DNA of 15,995 bases from Opitutaceae bacterium. GTDB lineage: Bacteria > Verrucomicrobiota > Verrucomicrobiia > Opitutales > Opitutaceae. The translations under genes were made by a program, and so were the position numbers. Every line of letters starts with the position of its first letter. The stretch's first letter is position 1. Below are positions 7,083 to 14,883 of the stretch, piece by piece. The notes under the pieces were generated by a model. It was not told the DNA's origin and ran no database searches. It was given only the letters and a program-made list of their open reading frames with translations. The DNA lies in assembly GCA_023265535.1 (NCBI GenBank), contig JAHFTI010000028.1, positions 1-15,995 of the forward strand, given 5' to 3'.

Positions 7083-7221
7083 CGGTGTGGGTCTGTAATG
7101 GAGAGAGGGGCGTGCGGCGACAAGGGCCCGGTGGGGAGGTGCGGTGGCGGACTTGTGCTGTGTTGGGGGCGTGAAAGGGGGCGTGGTGGTGGGCTGGGAG
7201 GGCGGTGCGGCTTGGGGTGGC
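7083..7221 (-). other. C-rich, G-poor intra-cluster gap
   Basis: 139-nt gap between the membrane-protein and methyltransferase genes. On the transcribed (minus) strand it is a long run of CCC/CACC motifs with very few G and little pairing potential, unlike the balanced GC of the surrounding coding sequence. Such sequence is the type Rho loads on. I see no gene, promoter or hairpin in it. Confidence 0.35.
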
Positions 7222-8580
7222 TTAGTGCCCTGATGGCGCGAACAGGTTCAACTTGTTTTTCTCCAAGTATTTGATGCGTTCGTCGATGTCGCGGGGGAAG
7301 ACCTGGAAATTCGAGCGGCGGTTGGCTTCCTGGATGCTGTGGGTGGCGAGGTAGGCCTGCCTCCACTCGAGGCGGCCCTGGCGGTACCAGGTGATGAGGG
7401 AGAGGTCGTCCTTGCGCAGGGTGAGGGTGCCTGCGGCGGTGGCCACGGTGAGCAGGGCGACCAGGCCGAGTGAGAGCCTGCGGTTCGTGAGCAGGCCCGC
7501 CTGCAGGAGGAGGGCGAGGGCGCCGGGCACCATCAGGGGCACATAGCGCGAGGCCACTGCGCCGGCCTCCCAGCCGAAGGCGACACGTCCGAGGGCGGTG
7601 TTGGCGACATAGACCAGGCCGAAGGAGCTCAGGAAAAAGAGGACCACGCTGATGCGCTCCTGCTCGCAGCCAAGGCGCAGCAGGCGCAGGCCGTGCCAGA
7701 GCCAGGTGGCGAGGAGCAGGGCCAGGAAGAGGTAGCCCACCGCAAGCGTCGCCCCACCCGTGCCGGGCACGCCCAGAAAGTTGGCGAGCATGAGGCCCAT
7801 GAAATACAGGTATTCGATGGGTTTGTTGTAGCCTAGGTTGAGACCCTCGAGGTGGCCGACGAAGATGTACTCCTGCGCAAAGACCACCCAGGCGGCGGCA
7901 CAGGCGAAGAGGGCGGCGGTGGTCCAGAGGAATTCGGGGCGGCGGCCTGCGCGCAGGTGCTGCACGAGCTCAAGGAAGAGCAGTGCCGGGATGAGCACGC
8001 CCGCGAAGATCCCATAGCCGGTGAAGACCAGCAGGAAGTTCAGCACGGCCAGCGTGAGGAGGCGAGCAGGGGTGTTCCTCCAAAACCAGGCCAGGCAGCA
8101 CACCAGGAGCATGAGGACAGGGAAGGAGCTGTGGGAGAGGTTGGAGGCTCCCACGAAGACCTCGTATTGGCGGAGGTTGAAAAAGAAGAGGGGGATGGCG
8201 ACCAGGCCGAGGCCCAGCTTGAGCCCGCATCGCGTGGCCAGGCGAAGTGCCAGGAGGGCGGCGGCCATCATCGTGAAACTGATTGCGAAGGCGTCCCAGC
8301 GCACGTTCCAGTCGCTGAGCGCCGCCATGCCGCGCGTGAGCAGCAAGGCGATGCCCATGCGGTGGCTGCCCTGTTGGAAGGTGAAGACGTCCCAGAGGCT
8401 GCGTCCCTCGAAGAAGGGGATGTAGAAGTCCCATTGGTCCCAGAACAGCATGTTCACGCAGTTCGCATCCACAAAGGCATGCATGCGCCAGGCAAGCGTG
8501 ACAAAGACGGCGGCCAGCCCGCCCAGCGAGAGCAGGCGTCCGCGGGAGAGTGCCGGGGTGGACTGGGACGAAACGGTCAT
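7222..8580 (-). CDS. Polytopic membrane protein of glycan cluster (possible GT-C-like)
   Basis: 452-residue integral membrane protein with about ten or eleven hydrophobic segments: roughly 17-35, 96-115, 120-135, 151-168, 172-207 (probably two), 217-236, 254-272, 278-298, 310-328, 345-364 and 368-388. A soluble C-terminal tail of about 60 residues follows. The first extracytoplasmic loop carries FWDQWDFYIPFF (46-57, acidic residues Asp48 and Asp51) and QGSHRMG (70-76). An acidic motif in the first loop is the pattern of GT-C glycosyltransferases using lipid-phosphate sugar donors, but I do not recognise the family, and a role in glycan polymerisation is an alternative. The ATG (8580-8578) overlaps the TGA of the upstream GT2 gene (8579-8577), so translation is probably coupled and the two products work together. 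Confidence 0.82.
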   Translation of the reverse strand: MTVSSQSTPALSRGRLLSLGGLAAVFVTLAWRMHAFVDANCVNMLFWDQWDFYIPFFEGRSLWDVFTFQQGSHRMGIALLLTRGMAALSDWNVRWDAFAISFTMMAAALLALRLATRCGLKLGLGLVAIPLFFFNLRQYEVFVGASNLSHSSFPVLMLLVCCLAWFWRNTPARLLTLAVLNFLLVFTGYGIFAGVLIPALLFLELVQHLRAGRRPEFLWTTAALFACAAAWVVFAQEYIFVGHLEGLNLGYNKPIEYLYFMGLMLANFLGVPGTGGATLAVGYLFLALLLATWLWHGLRLLRLGCEQERISVVLFFLSSFGLVYVANTALGRVAFGWEAGAVASRYVPLMVPGALALLLQAGLLTNRRLSLGLVALLTVATAAGTLTLRKDDLSLITWYRQGRLEWRQAYLATHSIQEANRRSNFQVFPRDIDERIKYLEKNKLNLFAPSGH

Positions 8581-11500
8581 GGCTTGGGGCCGAGCTCGAG
8601 CAGGGACACCGTCCTGGGCGGGTAGGCCAGGGAAAAGTCCTCGGAATCGAGGCTGAAGTTGGGGTTGTAGGCGGGGTCCCGCAGGAGGCTGTCACCCCAA
8701 AGGCGCTGGATGGCCTGGATCTCGCCCTGGAAGCGGCGGATTTTCTCCGGGGTGTCCTCGGCGCCGCGCGAGGCGGATTCGTGGTGGAAGAGCTCGGCGG
8801 CGGGGGCGTACACGTTGCGGTAGCCGCGCGCCTGGATTTTCAGGCAGAAGTCGACGTCGTTGAAGGCGATCGCGAGGTCCCTGCCGTTGAGGCCGCCAAC
8901 CTCCTCATACACGCTGCGACGCAGGACGAGGCAGGCCGCCGTGACCGCGGAGAGGTTCTGGGTGAGGTGCGGACGGAATTGCACGCCCGGATCGTTGCGG
9001 GGGAAGTGCTTGAAGGCATGGCCGGCGACGCCGCCGAGGCCGGTGATCACGCCGGCATGCTGCACGGTCTCGTCGGGATAGTAGAGCCGCGCCCCCACGG
9101 CGCCGATCTCGGGGCGCAGGGCCTGGGCCACCATCTCTCCGAGCCAGTCGGGTGAGATCACCTCGATGTCGTTGTTGAGCAGGCAAAGCACCTCGCCGCG
9201 CGCCTGGGCGGCCGCGAAATTGTTGATGTCGGGGTAATTGAAGGGCGCGTCGTAGCGCAGCACACGCACGCCATAGTGTTGGGACAGCTCCTCGAAATAG
9301 GCGAGGGCGGCGGGGTCGTCGGACCGGTTGTCGACGAGCAGGATCTCGAAGGGTTGGTAGAGGGTGCGGGCGAGCAGCGAGGTGATGCACTGGCGCACGA
9401 GGGCTGTGCCGTTTCTCGTCGGGATGATGAGCGAGACGAGGGGACGGCGGTCGGGCAGGGGCCAGCGCACATGCCAGTGGCCGCCCGGGGTGCGCGACAG
9501 GTCGACACTCACGCCGAGGCGCGCGAAGTGGTCCAGGAGGGCGCGCCGCGCGGATTCCGAGATGTAGTCCTTCTCGGATACACGCAGGGCTGTGGAGCCG
9601 TCGATGGCGCGCCAGTGGTAGAGCACGCGCGGGATGTGGCGGATGGCGGACGCGGGCACGCAGCAGCTGAGGCGCAGGAAAAGGTCCCAGTCCTGGCTTC
9701 CCTCGAGGCCGGGGCGCAGTCCGCCGAGGCTGCGCAGGCGTTCCGTGCGCAGGCCGGCCAGGTGGCAGATGTAGTTCTGGCTGGCCAGCAGCTCGGGGTT
9801 CCAGTCGGGCTTGAAGTGCGGGTCGAAGCGCTGCCCCTGCTCGTCGATCTTGTCCTCGTCGGAATAGACGAGCTCGGCGTCCGGGTGTAGCAGAAATTCG
9901 GATACGAGGCAGTGGAGGGCGTGCGGTGCGAGCTCGTCGTCGTGGTCGAGCAGGGCGCAGAGCTCGCCGGTGGCCAGCTCCAGCGCCGCGTTGGTGGCGC
10001 GGCAGATGTGGCCGTTGGTCTCCAGGTGAACGACGCGCAGGCGCGGCTCGGCGGCGGCGAGGCTGTCGAGCAGCGGGCGCACGTGGGGGGCGGGGGAGGC
10101 GTCGTTCGCGATGCACAGCTCCCAGTCCGTGTAGGTCTGCGCCTGCACGCTGGCGACGGCGAGGCGCAGCCATTTCTCGGGAGTGTTGTACACGGGCATC
10201 AGCAGCGAGACGCGCGGGCGGCGGGGCCAGGCTGCGCTGTGCGTGCGCAGGGCGGCCAGCAGTTCCGGCCCAGGGCTGTCGTATTGCCGCAGCCAGTGCG
10301 TGTAGGAGCCCTTCGCACCGGGGTCGTCAAAGCCGAGGCGCTGGGTGTGGAAGCAGTGCCAGGTGCCTGCCTCGTCGAGGAGCTCCAGGCACAGCTCCTC
10401 CTCGCCCGGGTGAATCTGCACCTCCACCAGGAAGCCGGAACCGGTTCCCTGTGGGAAGGAGGGGAAGGCGTTGAGGAGGTCGGGACGGGCCAGGCCCAGG
10501 CGGCCCTCGTGAAGGCGTGTCCCGATGCGGGCCCGCACCGCGGCAAAGGAGCCCTGCTGTTCCGCAAAACACCAGCCGCGCACGGCGACCTTTCCTGTTC
10601 CCGGTTTCCAGCTTCTCGGGGTGTCGATTGCGAAATGGAAGGTGAGTGGCCGCGGGGACGGGGCTGCGGGAGCGGCGTTGTCACTGCCGGTGGGGACGGC
10701 CGTGGTGGGCCCGTCGGCAGGGGCCTTGCGGCGCCAGCGGTCGAGGGTGAGCCGGCGCAACGCCCGCAGCGGAGTGGTGAGAAGCCAGGAGGCCGAGGCC
10801 TCCATGCGCCTGATCTTGTCGCGACGCAGGCGCAGCTCGGCCTCGAGCTCCGCGGCGCAGCGCTCGAGTTTCGCCAACCCGGCCTGCAGTTGGGTGTTCT
10901 CCGCGATGACCGCCTGTTCGCGGTGAAGGTGGCTGGCGTGTTCCTCGGCGAAAGCCTTCTCCCTTGCGCGCAGGACGTCCTCGATCAGCTCCAGTCGGGC
11001 GCGCCGGACGCGTCCCTCGTGGAGGGCCGTGTCGCGTTCCGCCTCCAGTTCGGCGCTGCGTGCGCTGAGTGTGGAAAGCGCAGTGGCGAGCGACTGTTGG
11101 TGCTGCTCGAGCGCGCTGATTTTTTCGGTGAGAGACTGGACCAGGACATGGGTTGCCTGAAGCTCGGCACGTGTCTCACCTGCCTCGAGCCTGACGCGGG
11201 CCAGGGTCTCGCGTTCGCGCCTGAGGGCCTCGTCGCCGCTGCGCAGGTCGCGCGAGGCGTTGGCGATCGCCTTGTCGAGACGTGCGAGTTCCGAGCGAAG
11301 CTGCTGGGAGAGGTCGCGTTGGCTGCGTTCCGAGGCGAGGAGCTGCGCGTGCTCGCGGGCGACGGCGGCGCGCAGCGTCTCGGCCTCGGCGGCGTCCCTG
11401 CGCTGCGCCGGCTGGCGGACGAGTCCGGCCAGGTGGGGCCAGGCGGCGCGCCAGGCAGCCGGGGCGGCGGCCAGGGTGTCGGCGAGGGCCGCGCTGGCAC

Positions 11501-12824
11501 CCGACCACTCCGTCTGGCGGTGCGAATGGCTGCTGTCCGAGAGGCGATAACTGAAGAGCAGCTCCGGAACCGCGACCAGACGGTGACCCGCGGACACCAG
11601 GCCGAGGAGGAACTGCCAATCCTCGCTGGCGTTGCGATTGTCCGCAGGGAAGCCTCCGAGCTTCAGGAAAAGCTCGCGGCGGATGATGAAATTGGTGTCG
11701 CCCAGGCAGTTTTCCACGAGGCCCAGGGCGGGGCAGTCACCCAGCGGGATGTAGCGGTATTCGTGGTGCAGGACGCCTGCGGCATCTTCCCTGAAGGCGG
11801 TGAAGCCGCAGGTGGCGGCGTCGGCGCCGGAGCAGGCGAGGGCGCGTGCGAGGACGGCGAGCATGCCGGGGGCAAAGAGATTGTCCGAATCGCAGAAGAC
11901 GAGGCAGTCGCCGCGTGCCTCGCGTGCGGCGCGGTTGCGTGCGGCGGCGGGACCGGCGTTGTCCTGGTGCACGACGCGCAGCCCTGCGCCGGCATACTGT
12001 TGCCCGAGGCGTGCGAGCGCCTGGAGGGCCTCCGGGGAACGCGAGCCATCGTTCACCAGGATCAACTCCAGGGCGGGGTGTTTCTGGGCTGCGAGTGAGG
12101 CGAGGGCGGCCTTCAGGTGGGTGGCGTGCTCGAAAAACGGGATGCAGACCGAAACGGTCGGGAGAGCGCCCTCGGAAGGCGGCACAGGGGCGGGGGAGAG
12201 CAGGGTGGCGGCGGCGAGGGTCGCGGGGGGCAGGCCTGGCCCTAGGAGGCGGGCATCTGGCACGTGGGTCTGCAGCCAAGCCTGGGTGTCGACCTCGGAG
12301 CAGAAAACCCCGTCCGCATGGGTGAGGGCGCGCAGTTCCAGCGCATCGGCGGCGAGGTCGGCCCGGCCACCCGAGGGAAAGTCTCCCTCGCGCTCGCGCA
12401 GGAGCGGTCGCGTGGTCTCGCAGTGCAGCCAGACTCGGCAGTCCTGCAGGGCTGAGCCGCAGCGGCGGGCCTCTAGGGCCTGGGCGGCGAGGGCCGCATT
12501 GCCGAGAAAAAGGACCTCGGTGCAGCCGAGGGAGATGAGTGCCTGAAGGACGGCGAGTCCACCCTGCAGAACCGGATTGGGGGGCAGAAGCGGGAGGGTT
12601 TCAGCCGCTCCGAATTCCCCCAGGTGACAGTACCCGATTCCGGCCTCGCGGGCCAAGGCCGAGGCCTTCTCCCGTTCCTCCTCAGCCGTGCCGCCCGAGT
12701 GCAGCATCAGGAGCTCCAGACCGCCTGTGCGCAGCGCTGGGAGCAGCCCGCGAAGGAACGGGGTCCGCAGCGCTTCCACATCGGGAAGGCAGGAGCTGTG
12801 TAGGAGGATGCAGCAGAGCGGCAT
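8577..12824 (-). CDS. Multidomain glycosyltransferase with three GT2 modules, coiled coil and beta-sandwich
   Basis: 1415-residue protein, likely a polysaccharide-assembly enzyme at the inner membrane face. Order of parts: residues 1-220, an alpha/beta region recalling a degenerate GT-B half (LFLGNAAL, DGVFCSEVDT). About 222-450, GT2 module 1 (VSVCIPFFEHATH, metal-binding DSD at 312-314, catalytic-type ED at 401-402). About 475-675, a long charged Leu-rich coiled coil. About 728-835, a beta-sandwich-like domain (VRGWCFAEQQG, GSGFLVEVQIHPGEE). About 870-1075, GT2 module 2 (VSLLMPVYNTPE, DHDD at 960-963, SQDWDLF). About 1129-1350, GT2 module 3 (VSLIIPTRNGT, NND at 1217-1219, FNDVDFCLKIQARGY). 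Modules 2 and 3 form the tandem pair common in rhamnan/O-antigen-type transferases. No transmembrane segment or signal peptide. First gene of the cluster; its stop overlaps the start of the membrane-protein gene. No Shine-Dalgarno sequence before the ATG. Sugar specificity unknown. Confidence 0.92.
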   Translation of the reverse strand: MPLCCILLHSSCLPDVEALRTPFLRGLLPALRTGGLELLMLHSGGTAEEEREKASALAREAGIGYCHLGEFGAAETLPLLPPNPVLQGGLAVLQALISLGCTEVLFLGNAALAAQALEARRCGSALQDCRVWLHCETTRPLLREREGDFPSGGRADLAADALELRALTHADGVFCSEVDTQAWLQTHVPDARLLGPGLPPATLAAATLLSPAPVPPSEGALPTVSVCIPFFEHATHLKAALASLAAQKHPALELILVNDGSRSPEALQALARLGQQYAGAGLRVVHQDNAGPAAARNRAAREARGDCLVFCDSDNLFAPGMLAVLARALACSGADAATCGFTAFREDAAGVLHHEYRYIPLGDCPALGLVENCLGDTNFIIRRELFLKLGGFPADNRNASEDWQFLLGLVSAGHRLVAVPELLFSYRLSDSSHSHRQTEWSGASAALADTLAAAPAAWRAAWPHLAGLVRQPAQRRDAAEAETLRAAVAREHAQLLASERSQRDLSQQLRSELARLDKAIANASRDLRSGDEALRRERETLARVRLEAGETRAELQATHVLVQSLTEKISALEQHQQSLATALSTLSARSAELEAERDTALHEGRVRRARLELIEDVLRAREKAFAEEHASHLHREQAVIAENTQLQAGLAKLERCAAELEAELRLRRDKIRRMEASASWLLTTPLRALRRLTLDRWRRKAPADGPTTAVPTGSDNAAPAAPSPRPLTFHFAIDTPRSWKPGTGKVAVRGWCFAEQQGSFAAVRARIGTRLHEGRLGLARPDLLNAFPSFPQGTGSGFLVEVQIHPGEEELCLELLDEAGTWHCFHTQRLGFDDPGAKGSYTHWLRQYDSPGPELLAALRTHSAAWPRRPRVSLLMPVYNTPEKWLRLAVASVQAQTYTDWELCIANDASPAPHVRPLLDSLAAAEPRLRVVHLETNGHICRATNAALELATGELCALLDHDDELAPHALHCLVSEFLLHPDAELVYSDEDKIDEQGQRFDPHFKPDWNPELLASQNYICHLAGLRTERLRSLGGLRPGLEGSQDWDLFLRLSCCVPASAIRHIPRVLYHWRAIDGSTALRVSEKDYISESARRALLDHFARLGVSVDLSRTPGGHWHVRWPLPDRRPLVSLIIPTRNGTALVRQCITSLLARTLYQPFEILLVDNRSDDPAALAYFEELSQHYGVRVLRYDAPFNYPDINNFAAAQARGEVLCLLNNDIEVISPDWLGEMVAQALRPEIGAVGARLYYPDETVQHAGVITGLGGVAGHAFKHFPRNDPGVQFRPHLTQNLSAVTAACLVLRRSVYEEVGGLNGRDLAIAFNDVDFCLKIQARGYRNVYAPAAELFHHESASRGAEDTPEKIRRFQGEIQAIQRLWGDSLLRDPAYNPNFSLDSEDFSLAYPPRTVSLLELGPKP

Positions 12825-12839
12825 TGGGGGGGCGAAAGT

Positions 12840-12856
12840 GGCGCCGGGGGGGCGCC
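12840..12856 (-). promoter_or_regulatory. GGCGCC inverted repeat in leader of the large glycosyltransferase gene
   Basis: GGCGCC (12840-12845), five G (12846-12850), then GGCGCC (12851-12856). In the minus-strand transcript this gives a 6-bp GC-only stem with a C5 loop, ending 15 nt before the ATG at 12824. A C7 run lies between hairpin and start. It could shape translation initiation or be part of the promoter/leader of the cluster; no function is shown by sequence. Confidence 0.35.
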
Positions 12857-12895
12857 GGGGGAAGGAGAATCAAACGAGGAAAAGCAGGTGGCCAC

Positions 12896-12923
12896 AAAAA
12901 AACCGGGCCTTGCTGGCCCGGTT
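12896..12923 (-). terminator. Rho-independent terminator of the LOG-like gene
   Basis: Perfect 9-bp stem AACCGGGCC (12901-12909) / GGCCCGGTT (12915-12923) with a 5-nt loop. Read on the minus strand it is followed directly by a T-run (complement of the A-run 12896-12902). It lies about 40 nt past the stop of the 12964-14883 gene. It should end that transcript and isolate it from the glycan cluster, which then needs its own promoter in 12825-12895. Confidence 0.93.
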
Positions 12924-12940
12924 CGGTTGGTTGGGGAGGA

Positions 12941-12959
12941 GGCATGCCCTTGGCATGCC
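12941..12959. repeat. Paired GGCATGCC palindromes
   Basis: GGCATGCC (12941-12948), CTT, GGCATGCC (12952-12959). Each copy is itself palindromic, so the unit is both a direct and an inverted repeat, and can form an 8-bp stem with a 3-nt loop. It sits between the LOG-like gene stop and the intrinsic terminator, in the 3' UTR of that gene. Possibly an RNA-stabilising structure or a protein-binding site. Confidence 0.6.
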
Positions 12960-12963
12960 GGCC

Positions 12964-14883
12964 TCAGAGGACCTGAAGCACTTTCCTGTAGAAGGCCACG
13001 ACCTCATCAGGATTGTCGCTGAAGAGGATGTAGTCCTTGATCCAGGCGGGAGCGCGCTTGGTCTCGATCATGTGGAGCACCTGGTGCTGCAGGCTCGAGA
13101 AGAACTCCTTGTCGTAGAAGACGTAGGGAGCGCGCGGGCGGATGCCCAGCTTGAGGTTGCACATCTCGATGCCGATCTCCTCGAGGGTGCCGACGCCGCC
13201 CACGTTGAAGATGCAGAAGTCGGCGGCCTCGAACCACTTTTGGCGGAAGTGGCGGGAGGTTTCCTGGAAGGTGTTGAAGAAGTCCACCCCCAGTTCGGGA
13301 GGCTGCGCCTCGAGTTCGAGGAAGCAGGCGCCGGTGAGGGCGCCCTGACCGCGGGCCTGGTCGGTGGCCAGGCGCATGACGCCGCCGCCGCCGCCCGTGA
13401 GCACGCCGACGTTGGTGCCGATGAAGGAGGAGAGTTTCTCGATGAGGGTCGAGATGCGCTTGGTCTGCGTGTCGTCGAGGCCGACGGCACTGCCGTAGAA
13501 GGCGAGGATGGTGGCCTCGTTGAAGCGCTTGACCAGCTCCTCGCGGATGAAGAAGCCGTGGCCCTTCTTGTAGCTGTGCAGGTAGAGGTCGTTCATCTGC
13601 TCGTTGAGCCAGTAGACCTGCAGGCCGAGGGCCTCGAAGATGTCGAGCGAGGCGTGGGCCGGGCTGGACAGGAAGAAGCCGTGGGTGCGGGAGGGCTTGC
13701 GGAAGATGATCCGGCGCAGCTTGTGCTGGGGGAGGCGCGTGAGCAGCTCGATGTATTCGAGCTGGTTGGGGAAGAACTCGAGCAGGAGCGTGTCGGCGTC
13801 ATCCGCGGCGTTGTCGATGGCCTGGATGAGGGTGCGCTGGCCGCCGGGCAGTTCCTCGGGCTTGACGCCCTTGGCGCGCAGCTCGGCGAAGGCGGAGGCG
13901 TTGACGCAGATGCTGAAGTTTTCCTCGGTGGCGGTGGAGCCCTTGACGCTGATGCGCAGGTTGGGCTTGGCGGAGGCGGAGTCGGCCTGGGGGGGCTTGT
14001 CCTCGATCTGCTTGCACAGGTCCTGGGCGGTGGCGTGGAGGCGGGTGCGCTTCTTGGCCAGGCCCTTGGCCTCGAGGTCCTGGGCGGCGGGCGCGCGGAA
14101 GATTTCCACCGAGACGAGCGGATTCACCACGGGCTGGTCGCCGGTGTTGTAGATTTCCAGCATGACATTCGTGCCGAAGGTCTTGACCGGGTCTAGCAGG
14201 ACGGCGGAGGTGTGGATGCCGAAGTTGCCCTCGCCCTGGTTGAGCACGACGTAGTGTTCCTTCAGGAAAAGGGAACAGGACGTGAGCAGGCCGGAGTGGG
14301 GCCCGATGGCGAGCGGGGACATCTCGTGGCGCACCTGGATCTTGTCCAGGAAGGAGCGGCCGGCCTGGCCGTTCATGAGGCGCTCGAAGCTGCCGCGCGG
14401 GATGCGGGGGTTGATGGTGTAACGGACCTGGTGGGGCGTGATGTAAACGCGGCCGAGGCGGTCGATGGAGATCGTATTGGGAATCTTGATACGGTTCTCC
14501 TTCACGGCCTCCCAGATCTCGCCGGTGGAGAGCTTGGCGCCGGCGGGGGCGTTGTAGAGGCGCCCGACGGGGGCGCCGAGGCGGAGGAGTTTCTTCCAGT
14601 AGGGGGCGTTGGGGAAACTTTCATCGAAGAGGAAGGCCTCGGCCTCGAGTAGGAGGCGGCCTTTGTCCACGTGGAGTTCCCCCTCCGGAATCATCTCGAT
14701 TCCAATGCGGGCCAGGGTGCTTCGTTCAGTGAACCGGAGCTGCCCAAGCTGGGCCTGCATGAATTCAAATTCGGCCGGATGGCGGGGCCAGAAGGCGAGG
14801 GTGAGAGCAACACTGCGCTCGTCCTTGTTTCTGACCGCCAGAATCTGCCCATCCTGGCTTGTCCAGAATTGTTCGGGGGTCAT
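12964..14883 (-). CDS. LOG/SLOG-like Rossmann protein with large unassigned N-terminal region
   Basis: 639 residues. The C-terminal part (about 455-639) looks like the LOG family (formerly mis-named lysine decarboxylase): ILAFYGSAVGL (459-469), VLTGGGGGVM (494-503) and VGGVGTLEEIGIE (561-573), matching the GGGxGxM and PGGxGTxxE nucleotide-binding signatures, with Val in place of the Pro of the second. LOG enzymes release bases from nucleoside monophosphates, and related SLOG domains sense nucleotides. The N-terminal 450 residues are not a family I recognise; TSAVLLDPVKTFGTNVMLEI (225-244) faintly recalls the dCTP deaminase/dUTPase beta fold, without clear catalytic motifs. The frame stays open upstream to a GTG at 15105, but the ATG at 14883 is preferred because the upstream 74 residues are Arg/Lys/Pro-rich and lie over the divergent promoter region. 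Monocistronic, with its own terminator. Cytoplasmic. Confidence 0.82.
   Translation of the reverse strand: MTPEQFWTSQDGQILAVRNKDERSVALTLAFWPRHPAEFEFMQAQLGQLRFTERSTLARIGIEMIPEGELHVDKGRLLLEAEAFLFDESFPNAPYWKKLLRLGAPVGRLYNAPAGAKLSTGEIWEAVKENRIKIPNTISIDRLGRVYITPHQVRYTINPRIPRGSFERLMNGQAGRSFLDKIQVRHEMSPLAIGPHSGLLTSCSLFLKEHYVVLNQGEGNFGIHTSAVLLDPVKTFGTNVMLEIYNTGDQPVVNPLVSVEIFRAPAAQDLEAKGLAKKRTRLHATAQDLCKQIEDKPPQADSASAKPNLRISVKGSTATEENFSICVNASAFAELRAKGVKPEELPGGQRTLIQAIDNAADDADTLLLEFFPNQLEYIELLTRLPQHKLRRIIFRKPSRTHGFFLSSPAHASLDIFEALGLQVYWLNEQMNDLYLHSYKKGHGFFIREELVKRFNEATILAFYGSAVGLDDTQTKRISTLIEKLSSFIGTNVGVLTGGGGGVMRLATDQARGQGALTGACFLELEAQPPELGVDFFNTFQETSRHFRQKWFEAADFCIFNVGGVGTLEEIGIEMCNLKLGIRPRAPYVFYDKEFFSSLQHQVLHMIETKRAPAWIKDYILFSDNPDEVVAFYRKVLQVL

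Noticed and set aside
9912..12098. 728-residue open frame on the plus strand opposite the large glycosyltransferase gene
   Set aside because: It is antisense to a 1415-residue frame with three clear GT2 modules. The composition is Gly/Ala/Glu/Arg-rich with no recognisable motif, as expected for a GC-rich shadow frame.
12688..14196. 502-residue plus-strand frame opposite the LOG-like gene
   Set aside because: Gly/Glu/Val/Asp-rich antisense shadow that also crosses the terminator region; no motif.
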